Source of the DNA: Vitis vinifera | Lineage: Eukaryota > Streptophyta > Magnoliopsida > Vitales > Vitaceae | Reading direction: 5' to 3' | DNA: 64,000 nucleotides | Assembly (NCBI RefSeq): GCF_030704535.1 | Contig: NC_081822.1 | Span: 12,145,001-12,209,000, forward strand | Part shown: one piece after another, positions 10,940-24,200 of the stretch | How positions within the stretch are numbered: position 1 is the first letter of the stretch | Layout: each line of letters starts with the position of its first letter | The notes under the pieces: generated by a model | Databases searched by the model: none | Told to the model about the DNA's origin: nothing | The model's input: only the letters and a program-made list of their open reading frames with translations | Made by a program: the position numbers and the translations under genes

Positions 10940-12474
10940 TGTCACGCCCCAAGACCCACTCCAAGGGTGTGACGGTCATTTCACACCTCAAACCCGAAGG
11001 CTTAAAGTATAATCTGACCCAAACAGTCATATTGTAACTGGATGTTACCAATTACCAAATACCTGCTCAGAGTAGCGGAAACAAAATCTAAAATCCTCAA
11101 AATTCAATTTCCAAATAACTTCCAAATACCAAATGATCCAAAATAACATAACTAATAGTTAAACAAAATCCAACATAAAATCCTAAGTCAAATCCTAATG
11201 ATGACCATTCCTCAGCCTAGCCATCACTCCTCACCCGAACTAAGAGTACCTGAAAAATTTTCAACAATTGGGAATGAGCTCACAGCCCAATAAGGAATAT
11301 TAATGCAATTCATGGATCAAATATTTTCATTTCAAATAGGAGATATCAATTTTTTTTTTTCTCATCAAATATCAGAGTTCCAAAAATACCAATATATTCA
11401 AAATTCAACCAACCAATTTTATATCAAATTCAAACACTTTCACATCAGACTCAATCAAATCCATTCAATTTTTTTTTTTCATTACTCTGGTTATCAAATA
11501 TCAAATGCCCAGTTAGGTGGGACTTTTCAAATGGGTGGCTAGCCTCAAATTGTTCTTGGTGGACGGAACCAAACACTACTAGTACTAGTAACCTCTAACC
11601 AAACCCCTAGAGGCTGGGGTCCAAATCAATTACATTCCCACCATGAAATGTAAAGGTCAACTATTATATCCCGTTGACAGGGCCGAATAGTCAACTATTA
11701 TATCCCGTTGACAAGGGCCAAATAAACCAGAGTGATATTTTCGTTCAAGTATTCAAATTTACACAACATAATATCTCCATATTTTGTGTCATAAATAAAA
11801 CAAAATATTCCAACATAACATTTAGTGCAAAACAATTTGATCCATGCATGGTAACAAAATATCATTTTATTTTCCACAATTCAAAATAACATATGAAATA
11901 ATTTAATTTTATAAATATTACATTAACTTCCCTTACCTCAAAAGAAGTCCTTGAAAGCTTGGGAGAAGAATAATTCTGAAAAAGATATAATCTACTCTTC
12001 ACCTAATATAATATAAGAGAAACAATTAATACTATTTATTTATAATTTAACTAATCTATTCCTTATTTAAATAAAACTAATAAATTCCCAATTTGTTTCT
12101 AATAACACACTACTAATTTAATTAAATTACAATTTTATTTCATTATAAAACTCTATATATATATATATATATTGCTAAATCTATTATTACTATTATCTTA
12201 ATTATAAATCTAAAACTAAATATTATTATTTTAATTAATCAATTCAAAAGCCACCTAACCATCCCTCGGTACACACCAAAAAGCAAAGTTTTTTTTTTTT
12301 TTTTTGTCTAATGATGATTCATTATATATATATGCAGGCTGGCACACGCACACACTTTTTCTTTTCTTTTTTTTTAATGCTTCCAGTAGCACAGTACGCA
12401 TGCCCCCATTTTTTATTTTTTATTTTTTCCTTCCTTCCTTCCTTCCAGTGCACACGCGTTCTTCCTCCTTTTTA

Positions 12475-12514
<40 letters not shown>

Positions 12515-13005
12515 TAATTAACCCTAACCTAAAATCAAAATATTCCAAGCAATTTTTTTTTTTTCTAATAAAACTTAAGATCTTCCAAATTCCAATACTA
12601 AAATCAAAATCTTAGATTTTCACTATTTGATATTAAAACGAATTAAAAAAAAAATAATCTAACCCTAATCTAGATTTGGGGTTTTCCAAAAAAAATATAT
12701 CTAATGTGTTTGAAATTAATCAATAAATCTAAAATATTAAACTAGGGGTTAGAATCTTACCTATAGAGATTTGTTCTTCAACCCTGAAATCTGACTCCAA
12801 CCTTACGTTCTCTGGAATTCTGCGAACAGGAACTCTATTCAGAAAAGAAGGGAAAGAATAAAATTTCTAATTTATACCTAGGGTATTTATTCGTAAAATT
12901 ACACTTTTACCCCTCTTCCACTTTATTAAATTAATTAATTAACTAATTAAATTATTAATAACAATTTCCTAAATTACCCTTAAAAGAAAATGTTTGGGCG
13001 TTACA
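10940..13005 (-). mobile_element. Solo LTR, 2066 bp, target duplication GTAAT
   Basis: The element begins TGTCACGCCC and ends GGGCGTTACA, a short inverted terminal pair with the TG...CA signature. GTAAT flanks it at 10935-10939 and again at 13006-13010. On the minus strand a TATA-like motif near 12870 and a leader-like GC-richer block (about 12760-12850) support that orientation. No gag or pol sequence lies inside, so this is a solo LTR (or an LTR-only non-autonomous element) probably left by recombination between two LTRs. It holds a small tandem duplication (about 11660-11725), a TA run (about 12155-12171), a CCTT run (about 12429-12447) and a TTA microsatellite (12478-12513). The superfamily is not certain; gypsy is likely from the length. 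Confidence 0.8.
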
Positions 13006-13010
13006 GTAAT

Positions 13011-14419
13011 TAAAAATATTTTGCTCATATCCTTTTAAATATTTAATTTTTCTTGCTAGAGATAGATGACCATTGTAGGTGAAAGTGGGAATGAGAGGAA
13101 GAAACCAATTTTTTAGCAATTCAATTTTTATATTTATTTTTTTAAAGATATAATTTCGATTTCATGTGTTATCCAATTTAAAAAGTAACCTATCAATACT
13201 AAGAATAAAAAAAATAAGATTAACAACTAACATTTTGTTATGACACATAGCAATACAAATAGAATAGATATTATAAAGAAATAAATATCTTGATATGTTT
13301 TAGATGACTAAATAAAATTTTCTTAAACTGTGAAACAAATAAGTTAATTACCAAAGATAAAATCACAGTTTGAAAATTTTATTTTTGCACGACTAAGATT
13401 TTTTGACATGCATGGTTTATATTTTTGCACGACTAAGGATTTCATTTATAATTTGTTATTTTAATATAAATATTTATTTTTCCATAATAATGTATAAAAC
13501 AAATATTAATATAGCATTAATATTTTTGACATCTATTATATGATTTTCCATTTAATACTAAATATTAGCACCAATACTTGCCACATTTGTTTATTAATAA
13601 TATGATATGAGAGATAAAAATGTGAATAGAGAACTAATATAAATTTATTATTAAATATAAATTATTTGATAATTACTAACATTGATATAATAATAATTAG
13701 ATAATAAATAGATAATAAATATTAATATTAATAATTGGAATGTACATGAATTTATTTTTTTTATTTATTAACAGCATATGGGAATTTATTGTATTTTTTT
13801 TTATAAAATATGTAAAGAGCATACTTTTAATATAAATTTATTTTAAAAAATTAATTTAAAAATTAATTAAGTATTTTTTAATTTTTATTTTATATGTAAA
13901 AGGAAAGGAATTTAATTTTTTTTATTTATATATAAAATAAAAAAATTAAATAAGAAGGTTTTTTTTTCATATCTACAGTTTGATTCTTTTTTTTTTTTTT
14001 GAAAAAAAAAACAAATCCAGATGGACAAAAATTGGGTTTTTTTTTTTTTTTTTTTAAAGGGCCATCAAAATACTAAAGGCATCAAATATATTATACCTGA
14101 AAAGGCATCAAATTTATTTTAAAGATTTCTATGATTTTATTACAACATTACTTACTTTTTCTTTGCATACAGAAATTTAATTTGTAACCAGACCAAATAT
14201 CATTTAGATGAAAACATGAATGAAGTTCAAAAACTTCAAAATTATTTTCATCAAACTAAAGATAGAACTTTGGAATTATTTCAGATCAGTGTTTATGTTC
14301 ACAGATAGACATGGAAAACTAAAATTCTCCCAGGGGCAACTTATGTTGCTCGATTTCACCCACCCCCCCACCACAGCAGAATATAAAGTTAGCATTATCC
14401 TGTCGTTTTCTTCACTAGC
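13011..14419. other. AT-rich intergenic DNA
   Basis: About 1.4 kb of AT-rich DNA with long T and A runs (for example 13988-14012 and 14037-14056). No gene or identifiable mobile element is visible. The last 200-300 bases probably contain the 3' untranslated region of the cyclin gene, which is read from the other strand. Confidence 0.4.
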
Positions 14420-16807
14420 TTAGCTTGGTCGCTCCTCTACAAGAAAGTGAGCCGGTTCAGATTTTGCAGTATGTCCAAACTTGGATGTGCTATATTTTCG
14501 GTGAACCCCTGTGAGTTTCCCCGTTCCAGCCTGCTGATGGAAAGAAACCATTAACCTTGAGCATTCCCTATAAACATTCCAAGAAAAACAACTCATCAGT
14601 AAAACCCCAACTGTTATCTACTGGCTTTTTTCAAAAAGGCCACAAAAATTACTCACAAGAGCTGCTCTTCTGTGTATCTAGTGTACCATTCACAAGTCCT
14701 GCTCCAATGCTTAGACCCGTTAAGAGTACATTGAGCAGTGAAGATTGCTGCAGCCGCTAACAAAGAAGGTGAAAACTTGAGCATTTCATACTCCACCAGG
14801 CATAGTTCAATTATGAAAAACGACAGAAGCTCAAGCTTCTTGTCAGATTGGGCAGCTTTCAGAAACCTTCTCATAAACACATATGGCGTGGGGACAGACA
14901 TGTTAAATTGTAACGTATTGACCATTAATTTCTCCTGCAGAATCATACACCCAAATTGTAATTGTACAGAAAGAGAAACAATTCATCACCCCCACTCAAC
15001 CCCATCACAGGTAATGAAAAACCCACCATGTCAAGAACTTCCTTTCTACTGTAAGCCTTGTCTGAGATCAAGATGAGATCCTCCACAATTGGAACAGTCA
15101 CTTCCTCATACTTGCAGGCAAGAAGCATGGCTGTGACACCAACCAGCTGGAGCTTCTTCCTCACCACTGGTTGGAGCGCCAGAAATCTATCAATAAGATT
15201 GACAGTAAGATATAATGTCTCATCCATCAGTTCAAACTTGTAATGCACCTGTAAGCACATAAGGTGGTTAGAAACAAATAAAATAAAATTCGTGCAACAG
15301 CCTATTAAACTAATTAATTCCATGCCATGTAATGCAACGCTTCATTTACCTCAATCAGCCAATCAATAAGGATGCCTCTCATCCTGTCATTAATGTCAAA
15401 TTGCTGTGACATATAATCTGGTGAGACACAGCTAGAACTCTGCACAAGGAAAAAAAAAGGAAGATATGTTATTTTTCCAGACTTTCCCATAAATCATCAT
15501 CCTGTCAAATATCAATCAAAAACCCACCTACTGATCCCTAAGCATTGGACAGAGAAAATACGAATCTAAAGGTAAATAAAGCACGAAAGAGAAGATTCTG
15601 TATCACCTCTGTTTTCCTATAGTATGCATATATTTCATCAATGTACTCAACAACTGCAAGTGAATTCTTGTTATCGGAGCCGTCTATGTCCATCACAGGC
15701 TCTTTCACCAAATCTTCCATCTCGATCTCCTCCTCCATCCTATCAATTTCCTCTAGCATTGCCTCAGTGTGTTGCACAGACATTGGCACAGGTAAGTCAC
15801 TGGTACCCTTGCAGTCTTCCGCATCAACAAAGACACAATCCTTTAATTCACTAGGTGCTGACTGTAGGACCAATTTCCTTGATTCCTGTTCAATAATGGG
15901 CTATCATCAATCCAGTATTCATTCCATCAAGCCAAATGCGGACAAATAAAGTGGAAGAAATAAAGGGTACCTCAGGTATAGCTGCTCGCTGCTGCTTGTT
16001 GCTAGCCATTTGTGCAGCGAACTTCCTAAACCAAAGGCAAAAATCAAACAGAAAAAGCTTGATGAGAACATGAATTTTGCCCGAATCAGAAACATGGGAG
16101 ACAAGGAATGGCCAACTACCAACCTAGTAATGGGTCGATGCATCGGAATTGGTGGGTGTTTCTTATCACAGGCTGCTTCTTTTCTGAATTTAAAATGAGA
16201 AAGGAAAAGGAATGAATGGCCGTTAAAAGATTACTTGATTGCAGTGAAAGTCAAAAGAAAAGAAATTTAAATTTGAAATCGTATGAAGTTTTATCATTAT
16301 TTAGGCAGGGAATAAGAAAGGGAAAACTGTCCCCTCAGGCGAACGAACATCTATTATGATTCAATTTGTGAACAAAAGGACAACAGAAAAAAAAAAATCA
16401 TCAGTCTTTTGTTTTCTTTTCCTCCTATATTTGCTCAGTAACCAAACAAAAGTGAGAGATCAAGGGTCAAAGAAATTACTCAGACAAAGCCCTTTTGTTT
16501 ACTGCACAAGGGTAAGGAGGAACTCCGATTATATTCCGGTCAATGCTGCTCAAAGCTCTTCGGTTGTGCCCGATCCCAGTGGTGAATTTCCCAACTCCGG
16601 CACGTAAACCTCCTTTTGATTCACAATTAAAAAAAATAAAAAATCATCTCTTAGATTGGGATTATTAGCACAAATCTCAGTAAACGAAGTTACTGATTTC
16701 TAAACACGAGACGGGGGAAAATGGATTCCCATTTGGTTCTATTTACCTTGATTATTTGCTGGTCCGATCACACCCACACCTGGGTTATTCTCATCTGTTC
16801 CGACCAT
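14420..16807 (-). CDS. CYCB2: B2-type mitotic cyclin
   Basis: Nine exons on the minus strand: 16747-16807, 16480-16612, 16124-16183, 15971-16025, 15607-15885, 15350-15439, 15027-15248, 14657-14934 and 14420-14567. All introns are GT-AG and the join totals 1326 nt, encoding 441 aa, the usual size for plant CYCB2 proteins. The N-terminus carries a destruction box, [10 protein letters not shown] (residues 38-47), followed by [13 protein letters not shown], which is typical of the group. The cyclin box begins around the [18 protein letters not shown] motif (from about residue 216), includes [17 protein letters not shown], and is followed by the C-terminal cyclin fold (about 312-430). Family members activate A/B-type CDKs at G2/M and are destroyed by the APC/C. 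The start is the ATG at 16807, since the upstream sequence is leader-like and CT-rich. The closest named relatives are probably CYCB2;3/CYCB2;4. The upstream AACGG cluster suggests G2/M transcription. Confidence 0.95.
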
Positions 16808-17149
16808 TTTGACAAACTTCTGATCACAACTAAACAAGAAAACCCCAAAGAAATCAAAACCCGATCTGAAGAAAAAAAATCCCCTCAATAAAAAACACAA
16901 AAAGAAAAAAAAAATCAAATGAATCAGAAAATGAAAAAGAAACCATCAAGAACTAAACCCCACACCATAAGACAAAAAGAACTAACCCACAAAATCAAGA
17001 ATCCCCAAAAGTTCCTTTTTAGATCTCAATCCTAGAAATCGAAATTCCGGCAAAACCTCCCTTTTGCCCCGTCTCCTCTCTCCGGGACTCCGATCTTCAA
17101 ACGTGAAGAAGAGAGAGACTACTCTCGGAACCCCATTAAACCAAGCAAC

Positions 17150-17215
17150 ACTCTCTCTCTCCCTCACTCAATCTCTCTCTTTCTTTGTCTCTCTCTCTGG
17201 TCCTCTCTCGCGGCT
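17150..17215. repeat. CT-rich leader/microsatellite
   Basis: An imperfect CT (minus strand GA) microsatellite about 350 bases upstream of the cyclin start codon. Such GA/CT runs are common in plant 5' leaders and core promoters. It lies where the cyclin transcript probably begins. Confidence 0.5.
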
Positions 17216-17339
17216 CCTTTCTTTGGGTTTTGGGGTAACACAGAGAAAAGATGCCGAAAAAAGAAGAAATGAATAAGCGAAATTGGGACGACAGCAGCGG
17301 ATATATGTCCGCAGATATGCCCTATGCATTTTTTTAAAA

Positions 17340-18037
17340 CCAACGGCTAGTGAATTCCAGCCGTTGGATCTGTATATTGAAAAGTCACATTCCTCTGTGT
17401 GACCTTAACGGTTACTTCAGCACATGCTTTCAAATACTCTTTATATTTTGAGCTCCTATTTCTGTTTTTGTATTCGCCCTTTAATTAAAAGTTTGGTTTT
17501 GGATTGGTCCAGTAACTTTGCGACACGTTTTAAGAAGCCCATCTATTCAGAGAGTAGACCGTGATCTTATTGGACTTTGAGGTTCACTTCTGTGACTGCA
17601 TGTTACCAAATCAAAGATTAGTTTTTCTAAATTCTCTTTTTTTACGCAGCATGGGTGGGTCCAAAATAACCTCAGTGAGAGGTCTTGGAGCTTCGTTGTA
17701 ACACGTGGCACCTTTTTTCAATCTCCTGCCGTTTGAATGGCGCGTGGTCGCCACCTCCTCCTCTGATTTAAATGTGACACCCCGTAAAAGTCAATCCGCA
17801 ACACCTTTAACCGTGATTTGGCGGTGGTGATGATGAATCCAACGGTTAAAAACAATTTGAAAACAAAGGAATTTTAATTTTAATTCTTACGATGGGGTGA
17901 GTGGGAGTGATGGGGTCTTCAATAATCTGAACAATCGCCGACAAATGACGAATAGAGGGCTGACATTTGGGAAGTTTTTGCAGTGAGCAGTGTCCTTGAA
18001 AATGCCGTTGGACCGAAGGAGTGCCAGTGGACCGTTG
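17340..18037 (-). promoter_or_regulatory. Cluster of MSA-like (AACGG) mitotic elements upstream of cyclin B2
   Basis: AACGG cores occur at 17342-17346, 17361-17365 (other strand), 17407-17411, 17841-17845, 18005-18009 (other strand) and 18032-18036 (other strand). Several match the longer M-phase activator consensus, for example TCCAACGGTTA at 17839-17849, CCAACGGCTA at 17340, and TCCAACGGC on the minus strand at both 17361 and 18005. MSA elements are bound by three-repeat MYB proteins (MYB3R) and drive G2/M expression of B-type cyclins. The region lies between the 3' end of the PUB gene and the 5' end of the cyclin gene, so the cyclin is the natural target. Confidence 0.7.
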
Positions 18038-18577
18038 CTATTCCCACACAAGGACATCAATGTCATTTTTTATTACGGATTTTATTATGATCTATAATTT
18101 GAGTAAATATCAAAGATGGTGTGGATTCCTTTGTCTCAATCCAATGCTCTTTAACAGAATCTGAATAAAACTTTTGCGAAGTAAAGAAATATGTTTTTCT
18201 TCCTTAAGATATGGTTTAATTATGCCGTCCTCTCGCATGATTTAAATCACACAGACATGTTCTCTATCAAGAAAACAACTGTAAAGAGACGAGTGGGGAG
18301 AATGTGTCGTAAAAACTTCTTGCCAAAAGTAAGTATATTCACTGCACACATCTGCCTTAAGAAACTGATTCTTAGAAACAACAATTTGATGAAGTATAAA
18401 AGAGTTTAGCCAAAGGTACAGTAAGGGAAAGAACAAGAAAGAAAAACAAGAAGGCTGTGTTTGGACAGGGTTCATGAAGATCAGCCCAAGCACTGAAAAG
18501 GTACAGTAGACGAACACCATTGTAAGACTCCAATGCAGGATGAAGGCAAGCGAAACCACCAACCTGAAATTATAACT

Positions 18578-21275
18578 TCAAGGAATTTGTTCGCACCGAC
18601 TCATGAGCTGTAAAAGTGAGTTAGCTTTCCTTTGGGCTCTGCTGTTTCCGCTCTTTGTAATCTCAATCAAATGCTCTAACACACCATACTGAAGTGCAGC
18701 CAAAATGAAAGAGGAATTGCTAGACCCCAGCTCAAGAAGAACCGATGTGGCGCATTCTTTGTTCTTGGTGGTCCCATCTCTGATAAACTCAACAAGAGTT
18801 TCAATGACTGAGAGCTGTCCAATCTCTTGCCGCCCGTCCGGATGTGATGCCAGGAGGAACAAGATAGAGAGGGCCTCGTCAATCATGCCCGAGTTTGGGC
18901 TCTTAATTAACTGGAGTAAAGGTGGAATAACACCAGCCTCAATGGCCCTGGTCTTATTTGCCTTGTTGAGAGAGAGGTTAAAGAGTGCTGTGGCAGCATC
19001 CCTTTTGCCTCTGATTGTCCCATGCTGCAACAAATCCACCAACGGCGGGATGCCATTAGAGAGCCCGATTGCTGCTTTAATATCATCATCTATCGACAAA
19101 CTGAATAATGCCGCTGCAGAGTTCCCTTTAGCCTCAACGCTTCCTTTCCGTAGGACATCTATTATAGCTGGAATGGCTCCTTCTATAGCAATGAGTTTCT
19201 TGTTGGCCTCATCAATTGACAAGTTCAACAGAGCTGTTACAGTGTGCTCTTGAATCTTGGAATCTGGATAGGACAGGAGTTGCACTAATGGTGGGATTCC
19301 TCCACTCTGGGCAATCAGAACTCGGTTCACTGGATTCTCTTTCGAGAGCATTCGGATCTTCTTCGCTGCTTTTCTCTGCACTTCCAATTGATTAGAGGAT
19401 AGGTTTTGAACCACAGACAAGACAGACTCTTTCTGCTCAGAGGAGCCCTCAGTGCTTGAAGAAGCATCCTTTTTGGGAATTTGAAAATTATTGTTCTCAC
19501 ACCACTGAAGGATCAGGTTTCTGAGGGCATAGTTTGGCACAAGCGAGGAGTGAACCAAAGGTTGCATTGTCTTTGGACAGGTTTTATGGTTGGAGTCCAA
19601 CCACTTCTGTATGCTTTCTCTTTCATATGTCTTCAGTGGATAACAAAGACAAACATACTGTTAGTTTCCATGGCAATACATGATGACTGAAAGAAATACA
19701 TTTGCTTCTTCTAAGATGTAGTTCCTAAAACTAATTTCTATGAGTTGGCAAATGTGAGATCACCTGTCCAGTTGCTACAAAAACAGGATCAGTCATTATT
19801 TCTAATGTGATTGGGCAGAGGAACTCATGAGGGATAGCCAAAGATGGGGATTTCTCAAGAGTTTTGGGCACAATGGGATCATCAAGCACATTGATCTCTT
19901 CAAGCCCTCCACTTTGTCTGAATTTATTCAGAAGTTCAATCACATGCTGGGTACTCTCTGCATTTTGTCCTCCTCTTTCTTTCACAAGTTTTCTTACAGC
20001 TATTGTTTCTGCATTCAAGTCCTCAACTGTAAGCAGTTCCAGCTTCTTTGCCAGCCTCACTATTATTGCACTATCCGCATTCCGTTCATCGTCTTTTGAG
20101 AATACCACCATCATATCCATTGCAAGTTCAATATCCTGAGTGTCTGTTCGCCTCTTGGATCGTTTGAGGTGCATGCGCACTAAATCAAGCTGAATGAATG
20201 AATGAATAAACTCAACTCACAATCTGAGTGAAAAGAACTTATCGCAGAAAGTTAAAACACTTTACTACCAATTTTCAAACCATTGCATGTTTAGTGAAAA
20301 CTTTTGGCTTAAACCCGTTCTTTGCTCAGATGCAAAACCACGCCCCATTCGAGCCTCTCAGGCAATTTTTTATAAATTTTTTTTTATAAACTCACTCGCT
20401 TTGGAACTTCCATTCTTCCAGCAGTTCCAAGTCATTTTTCTCTCTCTAAACATGAGATTTCCACATCATAATATGGTGCAAAACTACAAAAATGTAAGTT
20501 AATATTTCAGTGTTATGCTAATAAAAGCAGCGCCAGATTAAAAATCGTGTCTGTGCACGGGATAATCTCAAGAGACGAGGCACAAAGAGCAAGAAAAAGG
20601 AAAAAATATATTTAAAAGAAGGGAAAGAAGAAGAGTGCACACCTCTTCTTTTACTTCCTCTGAGACTCCAAGCTCTTCATAAGGCAAATCTTCCAAAGCT
20701 TGACTTAATTTTTCATTGGCACGATGAAATCTAGCCATGACTGCTTCATTCTCAAGTGCCTGAATCAGGATACGCAGAAAAATAAGCAATAAAAATCTCA
20801 ACCCCTAATAATATTTCAAAATAAACCATGTGTCCGTTTATTTCATTTTGCTATGATTTGTCGGGAACCAATCAGAGCGCTCACATATTAAAAAATGAAA
20901 ATAAAAATAAAAATCCCTTACCAGATAAATCTTGCTTCCCTCACTGCAAGTTATCAAGAGTTTCTTGACACGTAGAAGCGCCTTCTTCAAATTCCAGAAT
21001 GGATTTAAAGACTTCTCGGGAACTTGGCCATGGAGGTCCTTTACATCTTCTAAAAGCGGCAACAATAACTTCAACCGCCTTACTAGGTTTTGGCACTCCT
21101 TCTTCTGCGTCCTCCTATAATCTCCAATGGCTACAATGGACCCAATCACGACCATCAGTTCTTGAACCTCACAGGTGCACCCTTGAGTGTTGGACGCATT
21201 GGGAGCAGTCTCCTCCTCCCCAGTCTCCACCACTTGTCCTCCTCCGCCTTCTTCGACCTCGCCATCCATCACCAT
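18578..21275 (-). CDS. PUB15: U-box/ARM-repeat E3 ubiquitin ligase, PUB15-type
   Basis: Four exons on the minus strand: 20922-21275, 20643-20759, 19764-20189 and 18578-19630, joined in frame to 1950 nt, 649 aa. The order is an N-terminal helical UND-type domain (about 20-260), a U-box (about 276-349; [18 protein letters not shown], continuing across the last intron with [11 protein letters not shown] and CPKT), then ARM repeats to the C-terminus (about 375-640; repeated LLNLSID and AAALFSLS-type units). The protein matches Arabidopsis PUB15 as I remember it along its whole length, including [11 protein letters not shown] and [11 protein letters not shown]-box proteins recruit E2 enzymes without zinc, and ARM repeats bind substrates or receptor kinases. 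The first in-frame ATG (21275, [11 protein letters not shown]) was chosen; an upstream GTG also continues the frame but is not a plausible start. A second methionine two codons later is an alternative start. Confidence 0.93.
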
Positions 21276-24200
21276 TTGCAAACCGAACACACCCCTGTAA
21301 TAGTAAGGATTTTAGAGTAATGGGAATCTGGCCATGCAAGAAAATTAGGTCTTCTTCCAAAAGGGAATGGAGATTTGCCAGAGGGACGAGTGAGAAGAAA
21401 CGTGAAGACAAAGAAACCCTGGCCCTAATTTCCATGGGATTCAGGTGGCGCCTGTTTCTTGATGGGGCGTGGAGCCTTTCGCGGGTTTTCAAACGTAGGA
21501 CTTATGGTCATTATCCATTTTGAAAGTTCGTTATTTTCAAACCTACTTCCACACCGTTTGTTCGATGCGATTCCCCTGCCTCTCCGTCGTTCACCCTTCT
21601 TCTACTTCTTCTTCTTTTTTCCTTATTTTTTCCTTTATCCTCTTAAATTATTTTGCCATTATTTTAAGAATAATAATGCTATAAATAACAAGCTTATATG
21701 TTATCTATCAATTCAATAAATTTAAAATTTATAAAAAATAATTGAATAAATTATTAGAAGCTATGTGTTTTGAACTTACATATTTTCTAAACTCAAAGAC
21801 AATACTTGGACAATTTAAGCCTTTTGATCTTATTAAGTCACAATTCAAGCTACTTAATCTTGCTAAGTTCGTCTTGCGATTTAACAATTATAATGCTTAA
21901 CGAATACAACATTTAACTAAGAAAGAAGCTTTGTATTGTATAAAAATACTTTATAATGCTAGGAATCTTTCAATTTGCTTAATGTCTTGGTCAAATGAGG
22001 TCACCTTCTATTTATAGGTACTCAAAGAACTCTTTGGACCCATAAAGGTTCTTACATTTTTAAAGTTCACTAAAACTTCTATATAAATCATATATATGTA
22101 TATGTATAAGATGATTCTAAAACTTTTTAAAACACTTTACTTTTTTACTCGTTTTCCATTTCTTAGGTCCATGTAAGTGTTTCTAGCCTTTCTCACAATC
22201 TTTCATACTTTTCTACTAGTAGCTAAGTGTAGATTACTTCAAGAAGATTCATAAGCTTCATGCTCTCCTATGTAAGCTTAAGAAAAGGTTATTTGAGTAG
22301 GTTGTGACTTACTGTTGATATTAATCATCAAAAATATTTTCTTGAAATTGACTGTTTAAGAATTTAAAAATTCTTTTAGGCCATGCTATCTTTCCTTATT
22401 TTATTTTATAATATTATTAGTTAGAAGAAACTTTGTTAAACCAAATAATAATAAGTAATTTGAGATATTATAAAAGAAGGACAATCAATTTGAATTTTTG
22501 AAAAATGATAAAATCATGCCTTTTTTTATATATATATATTCTTACGAAAAATCAGATCAATTAAATGACATCATATTTGTACATTGAAGTTTAATTATTT
22601 TATACCAAGTTGGATTTAATTGCTTTATATTTTTATTCTATTTTTAATTTTTTTTAATACTTTGATTTCATAGTCTATGTAAACAACTTAAAATTTATTA
22701 CATACTTTTAGCAAATAAAAATTTTGGTAAATACCAAATCTTAAGTTGATGTAATTATATTTGTATTTATCCTATCTACTTAGTCCACACTTGATTTTAC
22801 TATTCCTTTTATATCTCTATTTTTAGCATTGAGTTTATAAAATTATTCTCCATTTTTAAAATTTAAAATGATTATTCAATTAATATACTTTTTCTTTTTT
22901 TACAAATCACCCATCCATGAACATTGTCAAGTTGTTCTCACTTACAAATAATAAAGGTTATTGAATTAACTTAGAATATGTTTGGCTTTACATAACAAAT
23001 TTTAAAAATCATATTTGGTAATCAATTTTTATTAGTTATGGGAGTGGCATTGAACCACGCCAAATCAGCTTTTCAATATGTTCAATTAGAGCCAAACCCA
23101 ACCCAATGTCATGTTGAGAATTCCTAAACCATGGTAAGGCTATCAACATGGCCAAATAAATAAAACAATTCCTAATCGTCCCTATCAACATGTGTGTGTG
23201 AGACCCCCTCTGCAAGGCTATCTTGTAGTCCTTTGCTCTCTCATGACTATTTAGGTGGACAAGCCATTTGGGTGACCATTTTTAGTTTTATGGCCCAATG
23301 GCTCTAAGGCCAAGTGACTGATCTATCTTAAAGTAGGTCAGACGAACAAATTTTACGCGGATACAGCAAGATTGACACCTTACTGTACTTCATGCATTTA
23401 TTCACTTATTAATGCATAGATTGCGTGTCAGACACACTCCATATTAAATCCAATTGTAACTGAAAAACATACCATTCTTATCAGCTCATCAAGACAAGAC
23501 AATCGTTATGCATTGATAATCAATGTTATAACATCAAGCAATCAAGCACAATTAAAGTACTATTAAGACACTTGAAAAGACGTTACATTGTAATAAGTAT
23601 AAAAAACCATGCAGACTCCATAAATGTGATGCACTTTCTTTTTGACAAATTCCCTTACTTAAGCCACTTATTGACTTTAGTATCGAAGGGGTGTGTCCAG
23701 ACAAACCATTTGAACAACCTTTTATGTAGATACTGTAGCCGTCTGCATCTCAAGCGAGCTAGACAGAACCATTGATCATGCCATTCATCCGGTTCTTGGA
23801 AGCTAGACAAAACCATTCATTTGGACCATGCAACAATAGTGTGGTTCCACAATCTCCTTGGAGGATCCATTTCTTCCTTCTCAAAATTATGCACTACCTC
23901 CATTGCCACGATATAGATCCCATTTCTAGAAAGAAGAGATTGGAATTCTTTCTTCAATGTTCACATGATAGAAGAAGAAGGTATATATACGAGAATATGG
24001 TAAATGGTTTAGCATAGCTTTGGTTCATGTAAAAGGCTATGGTGATTTACAATCATGATCACTTTATGTGGGGTCTACCCACAAGCTTAGATTTATTATG
24101 CTTGCTGCATTAGAAGAAGTTGTCCAGCATTGAAGAAACATTTACTAGAGAGCCTAGAAGTACGCCAATTTAAAGGACTTGGCGACCCCTCTTTCAAAAG

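Noticed and set aside
12304-12615. Open frames rich in Phe, Tyr and Ile
   Set aside because: They are translations of T runs and the TTA microsatellite inside the solo LTR.
18705-19253. 182-codon plus-strand open frame opposite the PUB15 ARM repeats
   Set aside because: It is the complement of a conserved coding exon; its sequence has no family and the minus-strand protein is unmistakable.
20999-21523. 174-codon plus-strand open frame over PUB15 exon 1
   Set aside because: It is a shadow of the conserved UND-domain exon, without similarity of its own.
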